Notes under the pieces: generated by a model
What the model saw: only the letters and a program-made list of their open reading frames with translations
Told to the model about the DNA's origin: nothing
Databases searched by the model: none
Assembly: GCA_965112735.1 (NCBI GenBank)
Contig: OZ218958.1
Coordinates: 682,001-746,000, forward strand
Direction of reading: 5' to 3'
Length of the DNA: 64,000 bases
DNA from: Phaeosaccion multiseriatum
Taxonomy: Eukaryota > Ochrophyta, other classes
Made by a program: the position numbers and the translations under genes
Shown here: piece after piece, positions 11,143 to 23,707 of the stretch
How positions within the stretch are numbered: position 1 is the stretch's first letter
Layout: each line of letters begins with the position of its first letter

Positions 11143-14100
11143 AGAGAGAGTGGAGGGAGGGAGGGAGGGAGGGAGGGAGGGAGGGGGGGGATATGCGCAG
11201 GATATAGACAGGACAAGGTGAGCAGCAGTGTCGGGGGGGGGGGGGGGAAGAAGGGATAAAGCACGTTCCAGTTTACAGTTCCAATTCACAGCCACACCAG
11301 TTGTTACCTTATGCGATCCTGGGACGGCCCAGAGACATCCGTTGGTGAGTGAGCAGTCCTCCAGAGCCCACCAAAAGCCGATGACGCTCTGCGGCTGGCG
11401 ACGACGAGGGTGGATTCGAGGCGCGGAGGGAGAGGGAGGGAGGGAGGGAGGGAGGGAGGGAGGGAGGGAGGGAGGGAGGGAGGGAGGGAGGAAGGGAGGG
11501 AGGGAGGGAGGGAGGGAGGGAGGGCCAGTCGAGGGGACGAAAGAAGACGCAAAGGGCCAAAAGGTCAGGACGAGGGAAGCTCCTCCACAACTGCTACTAT
11601 GTACTAGCAAGGTATACTCCTGCTACTATTCTACTCCCCTTCTACTACTATTTAATACTACTACTACTACTACTTCTTCTACCTAATACTACTACTACTA
11701 CCACTAGTGCTACTGCTCCTACTGGTCTCACCTCTGTGTAAATGAAGGTCCCGTCGCGGTGGGCCCCGACCTTGCCTGCGCAGCGTGACGCAAGGGAGAG
11801 TGCCGTGTGTGGACAGAGCAGGAAGGAATACACGCACACACGCACACGCATACACACAACATACAGACATCCATGCACGCAGACACACACACCTAAACAC
11901 ACACATACACACACACCTAAACACACACATACACACACACCTAAACAAACACACACATACACACACCTAAACACGCACTAACCTCCGATCTTGGGCTGTT
12001 TGAAGATGTACATGGACTGCACCGCTTGGGGCCGCTGCACGCCAAGGTCCCTCGACATCTGAGGAAGAGGAACGGTTTGGGTTTGAGGTGTTGAGGTAGG
12101 TGGTGAGTTTAGAGTTTGAGTTTGTGAGTTTGAAGGTGGTGAAGTGGGCGAGGGAGAAGAGCACGCCGCCACGGAGAGGAGAGGAGCGGAGCTGCAGCGC
12201 TTCGCCACACCACGGGGCCGGCCTGTACCCACGCACTGCATGCCCCCACCTGCATGTAGTGGCCTGACCGCTCGTCCGAGTGCCACACACACTCTGTCCC
12301 TCTCTTTCTATGTCGCTATCTCTCACTTTCTTTCTGTCGCTCTCTCTCTCTCCCTCACTCTCTGTCTCCTTCTCGCTGTGCGTGCGCGTGTGTGTATTCG
12401 TGTGTGTATTCTTGTGTGCGTTTGTGTGTGCGTGAGTGAATTTGTGTGCGTGTGTGTGTGCGCATGTGTGTGTGCGCTATTACCTGGCCGATACGGGGGT
12501 CGTAGGAGAGGCGCTGAAACGCTTCGTCAAGGTCGTGGAGGCCATGACCTGCACAGTGGTAGACGAGACAGTAAGGCAATGGAATGACCCAGTCAGTCAG
12601 TCAGTCAGTCAGTCAGTTAGTGAGGCAGTCAGCCAGTTCAGTCAGTGAGTCAGTGAGTCAGTGAGTCAGTAGGTTAGGGACCAGATGCAAACTGACCGGA
12701 CGGACAGAGGCTGAAAGCGTGCTGTGAATGAGGGCGGAGGGACACGCGGGCAGCCGAGACAGAGACCATGCGCTGCCGTCTGCTGCCATCCTTCTCGCCT
12801 CTCCGTACCTATCTTGTTGATACACATGGAGCGGTCGGGTTGGGTGAAGTTGCCGGCCTCGTCAAAGGCATCGGCCTCCCAGAAGAAGCGGATCTGTCGC
12901 CAGCCAGATTTGCCATTAGGTGCCATCCGACAGTGGACAGCGAGAGGGGTTTGGCCATGATACGGGGGAGGAGGGAGAGGGGAGGGAGGGCGGGCAGTAG
13001 TAGTAAGATATGGGAGATAGAGGCAGCGTTGGGCGTCGGCAGGGTGGAGAGTGAGGGCAACAAGCAGACCGATCGTGTGAGATGTTGCTGCAGCACAAGG
13101 GTGGGGGCTGTGCGGGGGATTGTGAGTACAGTTTTCAGTACCACAAATAAGATCTATATCCAAGCTTCTGTGCCTACTCCAAGGAGAAGCGTCTGAAGAA
13201 TCAGGAGGATCCAACCGTGCCCGGGCTTCCACTCAACTTCTCCTTGTGATTGCCGGTGGATTAAACTGTTGAAACTGTTGAAACAGTTTTTGTGTTGTAG
13301 CTATGGCTGACGCTGACTTACTTTATCTCCGCTGCCGATGAAGTACTTGTTGCTCGTCGCCTCCCGCTGCTGCTCATCGGTGGTGAAGATTGTCCTTGGG
13401 CGGTCAAGGAAGAGGGGAGGGGAGGGGGAAGGGGGAAAGGCAAGTGAGAAGGGGTGGGGGGGGGGTAGAAGAAGCACAGAAGAGTGGAGAGGAAAAATTC
13501 AAGGAAGCTTTAGGAGCAATGGGGAGGAAGAAACTCATGGAAGCTTTAAGAGTAATGGGGAGGAGGGTTGCGGAAGGACAGCAAGGGGGGGGTAGAAGAG
13601 AAGGGGGATCGGCGCGGTGCGAAAGGAAGGGGGAGAGCGAAACGGGAGGCTGCGTAACACTCACTTTGACTCGGTTAAGTCCGACCGGGTAAGGATGTTG
13701 GCGATACTTTCCTACGCACGAGGAGCACATGCAGAGGCGAGAATCAATGACAATGGCAACAAGGCGTGTGAGGCCACTCCTCCCCTCCCAATCCGACAAG
13801 GACAACTCCCGACAGGGAGGATACAGGACCATCCAGTCCCAGTCCTCCCATGCCTTTGAGAAGTGTGTGAGGAAGAGCTTGAAGGGTGAAGACCCTGAAG
13901 GGAATGGGCTCTCTGGTGGACCCACGCTCTCCCTCTCTTTGGAGCTTCTACCGGCCGGTCCCCCTTTAATCACACTGCTCCGCCCACACTTACCCTTGCC
14001 GCGTTGACCTCGGATGCATCCCAAAAGCCTGGAAGGACCAGGTACCCATCTCTGTTGAAGGCATTGCACTCCTGGGCGGAGGAAGGAGGACAAAGATGCA

Positions 14101-14411
14101 GCAGAGAGATGGAACGGAAAGCATTGCGAAAGGAAGGGCATAGCATGGGCGTCAAGAGCGGGATTAGCACCAGGAGGGAATCAAGTACAGTAGGGTTATG
14201 TGCCAGAGTAGCGTGAATATGACTCTCGTCCACTCAGGGAGAAGGGAGTAAATGTGGAAGAAGGGGGAAGGGGAGGGGGATGCGGGGGTGGTGGGTGCGT
14301 TAAAAAGGAGAGGGAAGGCAGATGGTGGAAGAACTCAGGCGTCCCACATAGCATGTCTCACAGCGTGCCCCTCACCTCTTCCGAGAGCTGCCTCGTCCCC
14401 ATGTCTCCCAT
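9731..14411 (-). CDS. Phytanoyl-CoA dioxygenase family protein, PHYHD1-like
   Basis: Exons (complement): 14376-14411, 13994-14071, 13665-13712, 13322-13394, 12809-12893, 12484-12548, 12250-12270, 11983-12058, 11732-11775, 11308-11394, 10844-10977, 10440-10512, 9731-9805; ~297 residues, close to animal PHYHD1. Landmarks in order: [67 protein letters not shown] (the H-x-D iron ligands), [12 protein letters not shown], a distal His in [19 protein letters not shown] (likely 2-oxoglutarate-binding Arg), and ADNWLQRE. Predicted Fe(II)/2-oxoglutarate-dependent dioxygenase; substrate unknown. One exon is only 21 nt. The junction between exons 3 and 4 (13665 to 13394) is one base out of frame with canonical splice sites; all others close. 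Start taken at the first Met of a 12-codon exon. Confidence 0.88.
9810..9906. repeat. Short minisatellite with ~11-bp unit
   Basis: About eight variant copies of a CACGCCAATAG-like unit in tandem, in the last intron of the PHYHD1-like gene, starting just beyond the splice acceptor of its terminal exon. Confidence 0.7.
10797..11140. repeat. CA and GA microsatellites around exon 11 of the PHYHD1-like gene
   Basis: A (CA)n run at about 10797-10842 abuts the splice donor of the exon at 10844-10977 (read on the minus strand). On the other side lies a (GA)n tract at about 11063-11138. Confidence 0.8.
11427..11522. repeat. (GGGA)n tetranucleotide array
   Basis: About 24 near-perfect copies in an intron of the PHYHD1-like gene, pyrimidine-rich on its sense strand and leading toward the acceptor at 11394. 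Confidence 0.85.
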
Positions 14412-14549
14412 CGTGGTGAGAAAGAAGAAAGGAAGAGAAGGTTGGGGAGGGGGACAACTGTGAGATTATGTATGCCCAACTTGGATAGTTACTTTCCTCC
14501 TTCCTACTCAAATAAATGACTGCTTCTCGTATCCACATCACATCCTCCT

Positions 14550-14701
14550 GCAGTTTCCCCTGTGGCTGCACCCGGCGCCTCTACCACTGCCCCTCGGACA
14601 TCGCGCTCGCCGCAATACATGTATTAAGACCTTAATTAATTTTTATTTTTTTATTACAATCTCACTCTGGTAGGCGCCGGGTGCAACCAGAGGGGAAACT
14701 T
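14550..14701. repeat. Foldback inverted repeat, MITE-like
   Basis: Left arm 14550-14587 and right arm 14668-14701 are reverse complements over ~34 bp with few mismatches, both containing GCACCCGGCGCCT or its complement. The loop is ~80 bp and ends in an AT-rich stretch. Immediately right of it, about 14698-14770, two to three direct copies of a ~30-bp unit (AGCGGTATTCC..TCGCCATGGAGA) follow. Lies in the spacer upstream of the PHYHD1-like gene start. Confidence 0.65.
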
Positions 14702-15239
14702 CAGCGGTATTCCCTCGCCATGGAGAAACCGCAGCGGTATTCCTTCGCCATGGAGAGTTCGTCGCGGTAGGGGAACACGATGGGGTGGCTGACAGCGCGA
14801 CTGTTTATTGGAGGCGGTGTCAGCGGTGTGGGGGGGAGGCGTGGGGATTGTGGGGTGGAGTGGTGTGGTGGGGTGTGGGCAAGGGTAGCTGCTGATGATG
14901 TATATCATTAGCCCCCCTTGGTGTGGGTGAGGAGGAGGCGGAAGAGAAGATAGTGCCGGTCCGGTTCGGAGTTCCTCCTGCTGGGCAGCCAGTTCGCTGT
15001 GCCGCTGCTCTACCTCAGCGTGTCCGGCTGGAAGGGGGTCCGTCGGAGCTGCTGGTGATGGGATCCGAGGCCGATCCTCCTCCTGGGTCGGCCGTGTGGG
15101 CGGCAAGAAGATGTACTTGAGAAAGAGGGCTGGTGCGGACTTCGGAGTACTTCCTTATCTTCCTTCCCCGCACAATATGGTCAGGAGATACCACATGGAC
15201 ATGACCCTCCGCCACAGTGCCCTATCTCTGGCGCCAGTG

Positions 15240-15662
15240 AACCAACACACGCCCACAACGCGCTCGACCTTACCCTCTTGCCGGACGGCCTTGAATGTGC
15301 TCCACGTGGACGTCAGGCCTAGCTATACCCGGCCGCAGCACCCCCACTACACCAACACAAACGACCCAGGTTGTTGTGCTCTGAATTCAAGAAACCCTTT
15401 GCTCTCCCTGCCTCGCTCAAGAAGGTCACATTTTGGTTTCGCTTCAATCAGCACGTTGTCCTCCCTTGTGGGTTGGAGGAGCAGGTGGCTGGAGGTTGGG
15501 GAAGGTTTCAACAAGCCTCTGGAGCTGCCCGCCTCGCTCAAGAGGATCAGTTTTGAGGAAGACTCTTGGTTCAATCAGCACTTGGTTCTCCCTGATGGTG
15601 TGGAGGAGGTGGAGATGGGGCGGGACTTTGACCTCTCTCTCTCGACCTCTCGGCCTCTCTGA
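15240..15662 (+). pseudogene. Decayed FNIP/LRR-type repeat gene fragment
   Basis: Three periodic blocks in at least two frames. 15257 onward reads LTLLPDGLE; ~15371-15480 reads FKKPFALPASLKKVTF, then FNQHVVLP; after a frameshift ~15500-15625 reads GFNKPLELPASLKR, then FNQHLVLPDGVEEVE. The pattern F-N-x-(P/H)-L-x-LP-x-(S/G)-L is that of FNIP repeats, known from Dictyostelium, other protists and some giant viruses. Frames do not connect without shifts, there is no start codon with a sensible leader, and the last block ends in a stop at 15660-15662. I call it a relic. An intron-bearing live gene cannot be wholly excluded. Confidence 0.55.
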
Positions 15663-16249
15663 AGAAGATCAAATATAGAGAGATATTCAATCAACGGGTG
15701 ATGAAGATGGAGAGAGAGAGAGAGAGGGAGAGAGGGAGAGAGAGAGGGAGAGAAATGAGAGAGAGAGAGAGAGAGCTGGAGCGCGGAGAGGGAGAAAGTG
15801 ACAGAGAGTGACAGCGAGCAGATCCCTCTTGCTCTGTGGCTGCAATTTGCAGTTTGCGGGCAGCAGCACTGCCATAACGCACGGGAGCACATACAGCACA
15901 TACACATGAAAAGGAGCGATTCGCACTCATGTACTTGGATCACTAAAAGATGCCTCCTTTACAAACAACACGACCGACTGACTCGAGCTTTCTTCCTCTC
16001 ACACGCCCACGACACGTTCGCCCGGTGCGCCGTAACCGACCCTAGAGGGGGGAGGGGGGGGGTAGGCTTCGTCCATTCCCCACCCCTGCCCTCCCATTGG
16101 CCCCAGCCTATGACTTTTATAAGGTGGTGCCCCGGCGAGGGGCCCAATGGGTCCCGGCCTTTGATCCTTTCATGGTGGTCATGGTGGTGCTCCGGCCGCC
16201 GCCAGGGGCTCATCATATGCCCTGTATGGGGCTCGTTTCACGGAATCGT

Positions 16250-16412
16250 AACGGCTGTAACGGCTCTGTATGTGTTCTCAAAGGCCTCTCTGCCTCCTCC
16301 TTTCTTCCCTGCCTTCCCCTCTCCTGCCCTGCCCCCCTCCCCCCCTTACGTGTGTGCTGCCGTCATCACTGTAACGGCTGTAACGGCTGTAACGGCTGCA
16401 ACGGCTCGTCAA
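16250..16412. repeat. TAACGGCTG nonamer clusters
   Basis: Six copies of TAACGGCTG or its one-base variants: two near 16255-16272 and four near 16376-16410, within 200 bp downstream of the ZW10 stop codon. AACGG is the core of plant MSA/MYB3R G2-M elements; a regulatory role here is only a suggestion. Confidence 0.6.
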
Positions 16413-16430
16413 CATCTCATTGCGTCACAT

Positions 16431-16940
16431 TCACATGTCCTGAATCTCAACGATGATCGCGTCTCTGGCGGCGGAGCTCTCGAAGATGGCGGTTACAAGC
16501 CCGCTCAGCTCGTCTGCGGAGAACAGGCGGAATGCACCTCGCACCAGCTGCTCGCCGATCTGTATACAGAGGGGAGGGGAGCGGCGGGGAGGAAGGGCGG
16601 GGGGGAGCGGAGGGGAGGAAGAGAGGAGGGAAGGGGAGAGGAGAAGATGGGAAGGGAGGAGAGGGGGAGGGAGAGGGGAGGGAGAGGGGAGGGAAGGGAG
16701 GTTATGACTGCCGTTCCCTGCTACGTCGTTCCACACAAAGACGCACGCGTGCACACACAAGACTCTTAAGAAGAGCACAAAGACCCAAAGACCTCTTTGC
16801 GCTTAGTGCAGTCAAGGGAGGGAGTACACAGAGTACACATCACCCCCCTTGTAGACAAGTTGTCGGTCACTCAGTCCATGCCATGCAATTGGTTCGTGTG
16901 GCGTCTCCATATTCAAAGTCATGAAGCTTGCATACACACG

Positions 16941-16986
<46 letters not shown>

Positions 16987-19900
16987 TCTGCCTCTCTCCT
17001 TTCCCCAACGAAAGACTCAAAAGGCGTTAAGGCGTTTAGGTGTGAAGGTGTGAAGGTGTTGAGGTGTTGAGGTAACTTGCCTGCTCGAGGCTGTAGTCCA
17101 TCACTTTGGTCAGTGTGCGCAGCTTGGCCCACCGGGGGCAGCACTGCTCCGCCTGCTCAGGCTCCTCGAACACCTTCACCAAGGGAAGAGGAGGGGAGGG
17201 GAGGGGAGGGGAGGGGAGGGGAGGGGAGGGGAGGAGGCCAAAGAGAGGGAGAGAGAGAAAGAGAAGGGGGGATGGGAGGGGCACAGGGGGAGGACAGGGG
17301 GAGAGAGAGGGAGAGGGAGAGAGGGAGAGGGAGAAGGGGGGGGGGGGGGAGGAACAGAGAGAGAGGGAGAGATGGAGAGGGAGATGGAGAGACAGAGAGA
17401 GCAAGAAAGAGGGATATTGAGACGGAGAGGGGGCAAGTTAGACACAAACGAAGGATGTGGTGTGGTCCTGTTTCATACACACATGAAGGGTAACTTTCTG
17501 GGCGGCAGTTTCAGTGTCAGCTTTGTGAGCCTTCCCTTACCTCCTCCACCTCGGCCAGCGCGTTGAGTGTGTGGTGTAGGCGTTGCGTCTGCTCCTCCGC
17601 GAACTCCGGGCAGGTGAGGATGGGGTCCATGACCGTGCCGACCACGGAAACCTCCAGTAGCTCGCCCATCACGCGTGCGTACAGGTCCTGAGACAGACGC
17701 ATCGCGCACACACACACACACACGCACATAGGACGGGAAACACAAAGTGGGGATTGCACGTAAGAAGGATGGTTTACCTTACATAAGAAGGACGGGGTAC
17801 CTTACATAAGAAGGATGGGTTACCTTACATAAGAAGGACGGGGTACCTTGCGTGTGAAGGATGGGCTACCCTTCCAGAAAACCAAGACCCAATCCAAGAC
17901 CCAATCAGGTGGGAGAGATATAAGGATGGGGAAAAGGTGTATGGGTACGCCGTCCCGGGGCTCCTCTCCCTCTCGGTCTCAGTCCATACGCTGTCGCTCC
18001 TTCCTCTCTCCTCTGCCTCTCTCTCTCTGCCCATAACGCTGTACCCCCCCCCCCCCCTTGCTCTCTGCTTCTTCTCTACCCACCCCCTATATGCCTCTCT
18101 CTCTCTGCCCATACACCTCTCTGCCTCACCTTGGCCAGCACATGCCTCCAGGCCTGAGCAAGTTGCCTCATGTGATACACCACCTTTCTCACGGCAGTCT
18201 CTGCTCGCCCCTCCCCTATGCCTCCGAGGCTGCCCAGCCCCAGTCCCATGCCCAAGTGGAGGCCGTCGTGGGGGGGCCTCCTCGATCCCTTTTGGGAAGG
18301 GCAGGAGGGGAGAGGAGGGAAGGGCAGGAGGGGAGAGGAGGGAAGGGGAGAGGTGGGAAGGGGAGAGGTGGGAGGGGGAGGGGAGGAGGGAGGGGATGGG
18401 GGGGAGGGGAGGGACAGGAGCAGAGAGAACGAATCAGGGAGTAGGAAAATGAAAGGAGAAGAAGACAGGAGGGCACAAGGAAGAGACCAGCAGGGACCGT
18501 AATCCGTGTGCTGTTTGTCGTCGGAGTCAGTCTTACTTACCCTGCCGCCGTCGGAGCCAGCACCCCCACCTTCCCCCTCCCAATGCGCGAAGTTCACTCC
18601 CTCCAGAAACTCCCTCAGCTGGGCGTGCTGCTTGCGGAGCTGATCCACAAACCTGATGGGCCAGGGAAGAGACAACCAGAGAGAGAGGAGAGAGAGAGGG
18701 GGGGGGGGGGGGGGGAGAGAGAGAGAGAGAGAGGAGAGAGAGAGGAGAGAGAGAGGAGAGAGAGAGAGGAGAGAGACGAGAGAGAGAGGAGAGAGAAAGA
18801 AAGAGAGGAGAGAGAGTGGGGAGAGGGGGGTAAGACCAGAAGACAAGGCCGGCTTCAGCGGACAGCAACCCAACCCAGTGGAGCAGGTAGCAGGGAGCAT
18901 AGCAGCAACTCACTCACTCACTCACTCACTCACTCCCTCACTCATTCAAATCATTCACTCATTCAAATCACTCACTCATTCAAATCACTCACTCACTAAC
19001 TCACTCACTCCCTCCCTCCCTCCCTCACTCACTCACTCATTCAAATCACTCACTCACTCACCCATTCAAATCACTCACTCACTCACTCCCTCCCTCACTC
19101 ACTCACTCACTCATTCAAATCACTCACTCACTCACCCATTCAAATCACTCACTCACTCACTCCCTCCCTCCCTCCCTCCCTCACTCACTCACCTGACCTC
19201 TCCAAGCTCTCTGAAGAGCGGCACCATGTCCACCATACTCGCCGTCTTGTTGATGGGAGGGGGTAGGCGCTGTCTGTACTGATGCCCGAGGCTCAGGAGA
19301 TGGTGGCTCAAGTACAGGCAGTCGTTGTGGAACAGAGCTGCGGTGGAGGCCAAGGAGAGGCGGGGAGGGAGGGAGGGACGGAGGGAGGGAGGGAGGGAGG
19401 GAAGGAGGGAGGGAGGGAGGGAGGGAGGGAGAAGGGAGGGAGGGAGGGAGGGAAGGAGGGAGGGAGGGAGGGAGGGAAGGAGGGAGGGAGGGAGGGAGGG
19501 AGGGAGGGAGGGAAGGAGGGAGGGGGGGAACGAGGGGGGGAGGGAGGAGAAGGAGGGAAGGAGGGAGGGAAGGGAAGGAGGACGTGTGAGGCTCGCACTC
19601 TCGCACTCGTCCCACGTACTGCCCGCCCCTTATTCGTTCCTACAGACACGAAACGGCAAAGCAAGGCAAAACGACGCGCCTTTGCCTCGCCTTTGCGCCG
19701 CCTTGCCTTGCATTGCCTTATGTACTTGTGTTACGTACGTGGGTACGTACGTGCGTACATATATAAATTCATAGATAGACACATACATACATACATACAT
19801 ACATACATACATACATACATACAAACATACATACATACGTACCTGCGATTCGAGGAACGTTCTCGATCTGATCGGCGTGGAAGACGGGCACCACAGCGCG

Positions 19901-21819
19901 GAAGAGGTCCAACATCTCCCTGCAGGTGCGGTACAGATCCTTGGCTGCAAGGGGGGGCATGACCTTTCGACAAGGCAAGGGGGGGGGGAGGGGAGGGGGG
20001 GGGAGGGGAGGGGAGGGGAGGGGAGGGGAGGGGAGGGGAGGGGAGGGGAGGGGAGGGGAGGGGAGGGGAGGGGAGGGGAGGGGAGGGGAGGGGAGGGGAG
20101 GGGACGAAAGAGAAGAGGAGGGAATGGGAAAGGAAGGGTAAGAGCCGTAGCAACCCGGGCAAGAAAGCAAGAAGAAAACTCGTGTGAAACTGAACCAAAG
20201 TTGCACAACGCCGCAGTCACACCTGGTCCGAGCATGCCGTCATGAGGGTTTGGTGCGCGAGCTCCACGAGTTGGTGAGCCACACAGGTCACGTGGCACGT
20301 TGGTAGTACAAACACACGGGTGTGTGTGCCTGTCAGCTTGCCGTGCTTGGGAGCGTGGCCTGTTGGTGATACAGCGGCAGTTGTTGATACACGTTGTATA
20401 GCAGCAGTTGGTGATCGGCAGTGGGGGATATACGTTGACAGCATATCGGTAAAGGGGGACATGGATCGATGATCCCATCTTACCTCGCTTGGAAGAGTCG
20501 GACGCCTCTGCCGACAGACTGCCTCGCTCCGTCGCATCGGAAACCTGTTGGTAGAGAGGGACGTACACGAACACGCACGTGGACACACACACACACACAC
20601 ACACACACAGAAGGGAAACGGGAGACGGAGAGAAGAGAGAGGCGGGGACGGACCGTGTCAGTGGAAGTGAGTCAACACACACATATCGACGACACGCACA
20701 CACACGCACACCCCCGCACACGCACACACACGCGCACGCACACACACGTACGCACACACATAAACACATACATATACATATACATATATAAACAAAAGCG
20801 AAGTCACACACCTGCACTGAGTTGTGATAGTCCCCTAACATGAGCTGTCGGGCCTCAGCGAGGAGGGTGCGACGCCGTTTGGCTGCAAAGTGCGCGTCCA
20901 AGCTGGCCAGGTAGCGGCTCAGGAGTTGCCAGGACGCAGGGGCAGAGGAGGAGGAGGAGGAGGGGGAGGAGGGGTGGGAGGGAGAGACTGACGATGTTGT
21001 TGTTGTTGGTGGTGCCGCAGGTGAAGGGTGGTTCGAAAGATTCTCGGTTGCTGCTTGTACCGCTTCACTTCCGAAGTAGCCCATCGCGCCTGCACGAGGC
21101 GGAAAGGAGCGGAGGGGAGGGAGGAGGGGATGGAGGAGAGAGGAGAGGAGAGCGCAGGGAAGAGAACAGAAAGGCAGAGAAGGGGGGGAGAGGAGAGGAG
21201 AGGAGAGGGGAGGAGAGGAGAGGAGAGGAGAGGAGAGGAGAGCAGAGGAGAGGAGAGAAGAGGAGAGGAGAGGAGAGGAGAGGAGATGAGAGGGGAGGAG
21301 AGAAGAGGAGGGGAGAGGAGAGGAGAGGAGAGGAGAGGAGATGAGAGGGAAGGAGAGAAGAGGAGGGGAGAGGAGAGGGGAGGGGCCATGTGGAAGGGCG
21401 TCAGCGCTGGGGAGAAGGAAGAAATGACGCCGTATCAGTGCCCGAAACCGAACTACCGAAATCTGGAAAAATCGACTGACCGAGTGATTCACTGAATCAC
21501 TGATTCACTGCACTGCCCGACTGGCTGACAGACCGACTAATTGACTGACGAACAGACACTCACGGAGTCACTGACTTACCAAGCGACATTTCGAAGCTCC
21601 TGCAGGGGGCCTCCAATCTCCGCTTGAAGCCCCCCAACTCCCCCGCAGACTCCGGCAGAGCCCCATCAATGGCCCTGAGCAGCTGCTGTACCACCTCGGC
21701 ACAGAAACCCTCCCCCTCCCTTTCACCAGCGGCGATGATGTCGGCGGCGGGTGGGGCGTCGAAGCTTGCCGGGGAGCACACAAGCCGAGCTCCGAGAGAA
21801 GCGGTAATGGGTACTTTGC

Positions 21820-21862
<43 letters not shown>

Positions 21863-22296
21863 CGTGCGTGTGTGTGTGTGTGAGCAGCCGTGACGACGAG
21901 GGGTGAGTGCATGAGAGATGGCACAAGAAGAGAGATCAGGTAAAGACATAAGGTTACATAAGGTTGGCACTGATCTTCATGCGCCCATTGTGTAAGCGTC
22001 GCATTGCCGCTTCCCTCCCTCCTTCTCTCCGTCCCTCCCTGCCTCCCTCCCTCCCAGCCCCCCTCCCCTCTCTCCCTCCCCTCCCCTCCCCTCCCTCCCT
22101 CTCCCGCCCTGTCCCCCTCCCCTCCCCCCCTCCCTCCCTTCCTCTTTACCTGCAGCACTTCCTCATGCACGAAGCTCAGCACATGGTGTGCCCTTGCCAA
22201 AAGCTCCACCGGAAGCTCCGCCGCCGTCCCTCCTCGCCCCATGTCACTGCTGCTGTGCCACCAACTATTGCCGCCGCCACTACTACTACTACTACC

Positions 22297-22328
<32 letters not shown>

Positions 22329-22949
22329 CCCTGCCCCTGTCACCACTTGCACCACTTCCACCAGTCCCTGTCTCATCTCCAGCGCTGCTGCTGTGGCTGT
22401 GACTTATGCTGCCGGGCAGACGCTTAACAGGTCCGTAGACAAAGGTGGCGGATCTTCCGTTGGCAGAGTGGGTGCGCTGGGGCGGTCCAGGCACCTGTCC
22501 TGCCGGAGACAGCATGAGCGGTTTCAGGAGGTGCATGTAGAGCCGCTGAGCAATTTCGGGGATGAAATCGTCCAGCAGCTCGAGGCGGTGCAGAGCCTTG
22601 AATATGTCACTGAGTGGCACAGGACGAGGGTACTTTCGGTCGCAAAAGTAACCGCTTAGGACCTGTTGGAAGTATTTGTGCGCACACACCGAATCGAAGG
22701 GTGGGGGGCAGGAGAGGAGGGGAGGGTGGAGGGGAGGGGGAGCCGTAGGACAGCATTGGGGGGGGGGTGTAAGAGAGAGGGAGGGAGGGGGAGAGAGGGG
22801 GAGAGAGAGGGACAGACGGGGAGGGAGAGAGAGAGAGGGCGAGAGGGGGAGAGAGGGGGGGCAGGGTTAGGTAACGCACGCATACGTAAAAAACGCGCGT
22901 AACGTATGCGTAGGAGAGGTGCTATACATATATATATATAACAAAACAT

Positions 22950-23007
<58 letters not shown>

Positions 23008-23673
23008 GTTACACATGTTTACGTAACCCCCTTACGTACCTTGACGACGGTGGCGGTGCTCTCTGTGGACAGGTCCATGGCGGCGGTGGCGGTGTCGCGA
23101 AGGGCGTTCTCTAGCATGGTGCGGCGCTTGCGGAGGAGACGTTTCATCACCTTGGGGGAGGAGGGGAGGGGAGGAGGGGAGAGGAGTGTTGGGGGCATAC
23201 GGGCAGAGCGGGGCAAAGGAGGGGAGAGGGGAGAGAAGTAAGTCAGTGGACAGTGCAGGGGTAGCACAGCCTGCAGAGAATACAGCCGCAGCCGAGATCA
23301 GATGGAGAGACACTGAGTAAGTCAGTGGGTACACACGAGTACATGAGAAGAGACGGGAGAGGAAGTGAGTAAGTCAGTGGATGGATCTCACCTTGACTAC
23401 TTGCTCGTCTGCCTGCCCCGTGGGTACCTCGAAGTCGTGTGCGTCGGCCCTGCTCACAGCGCTCTTTGGAAGTGTAAGGGCGAGGAGGAGAGAGGGCAAG
23501 GGTCAGGAGGGGCCGTGAGTAAGTCAGTGAGTGAGTGAGTGAGTGAGTGAGTGAGTGAGTGAGTGGGTAGTGGGAGGGTGGGAGTGGGGTAGTGAGTGAG
23601 TGAGTGTGGAGATAGGTAGTGTGTAAAGAAAGGTAAGACAGATAGACAGACAAACACACAACCAGGCAGACAG

Positions 23674-23707
<34 letters not shown>

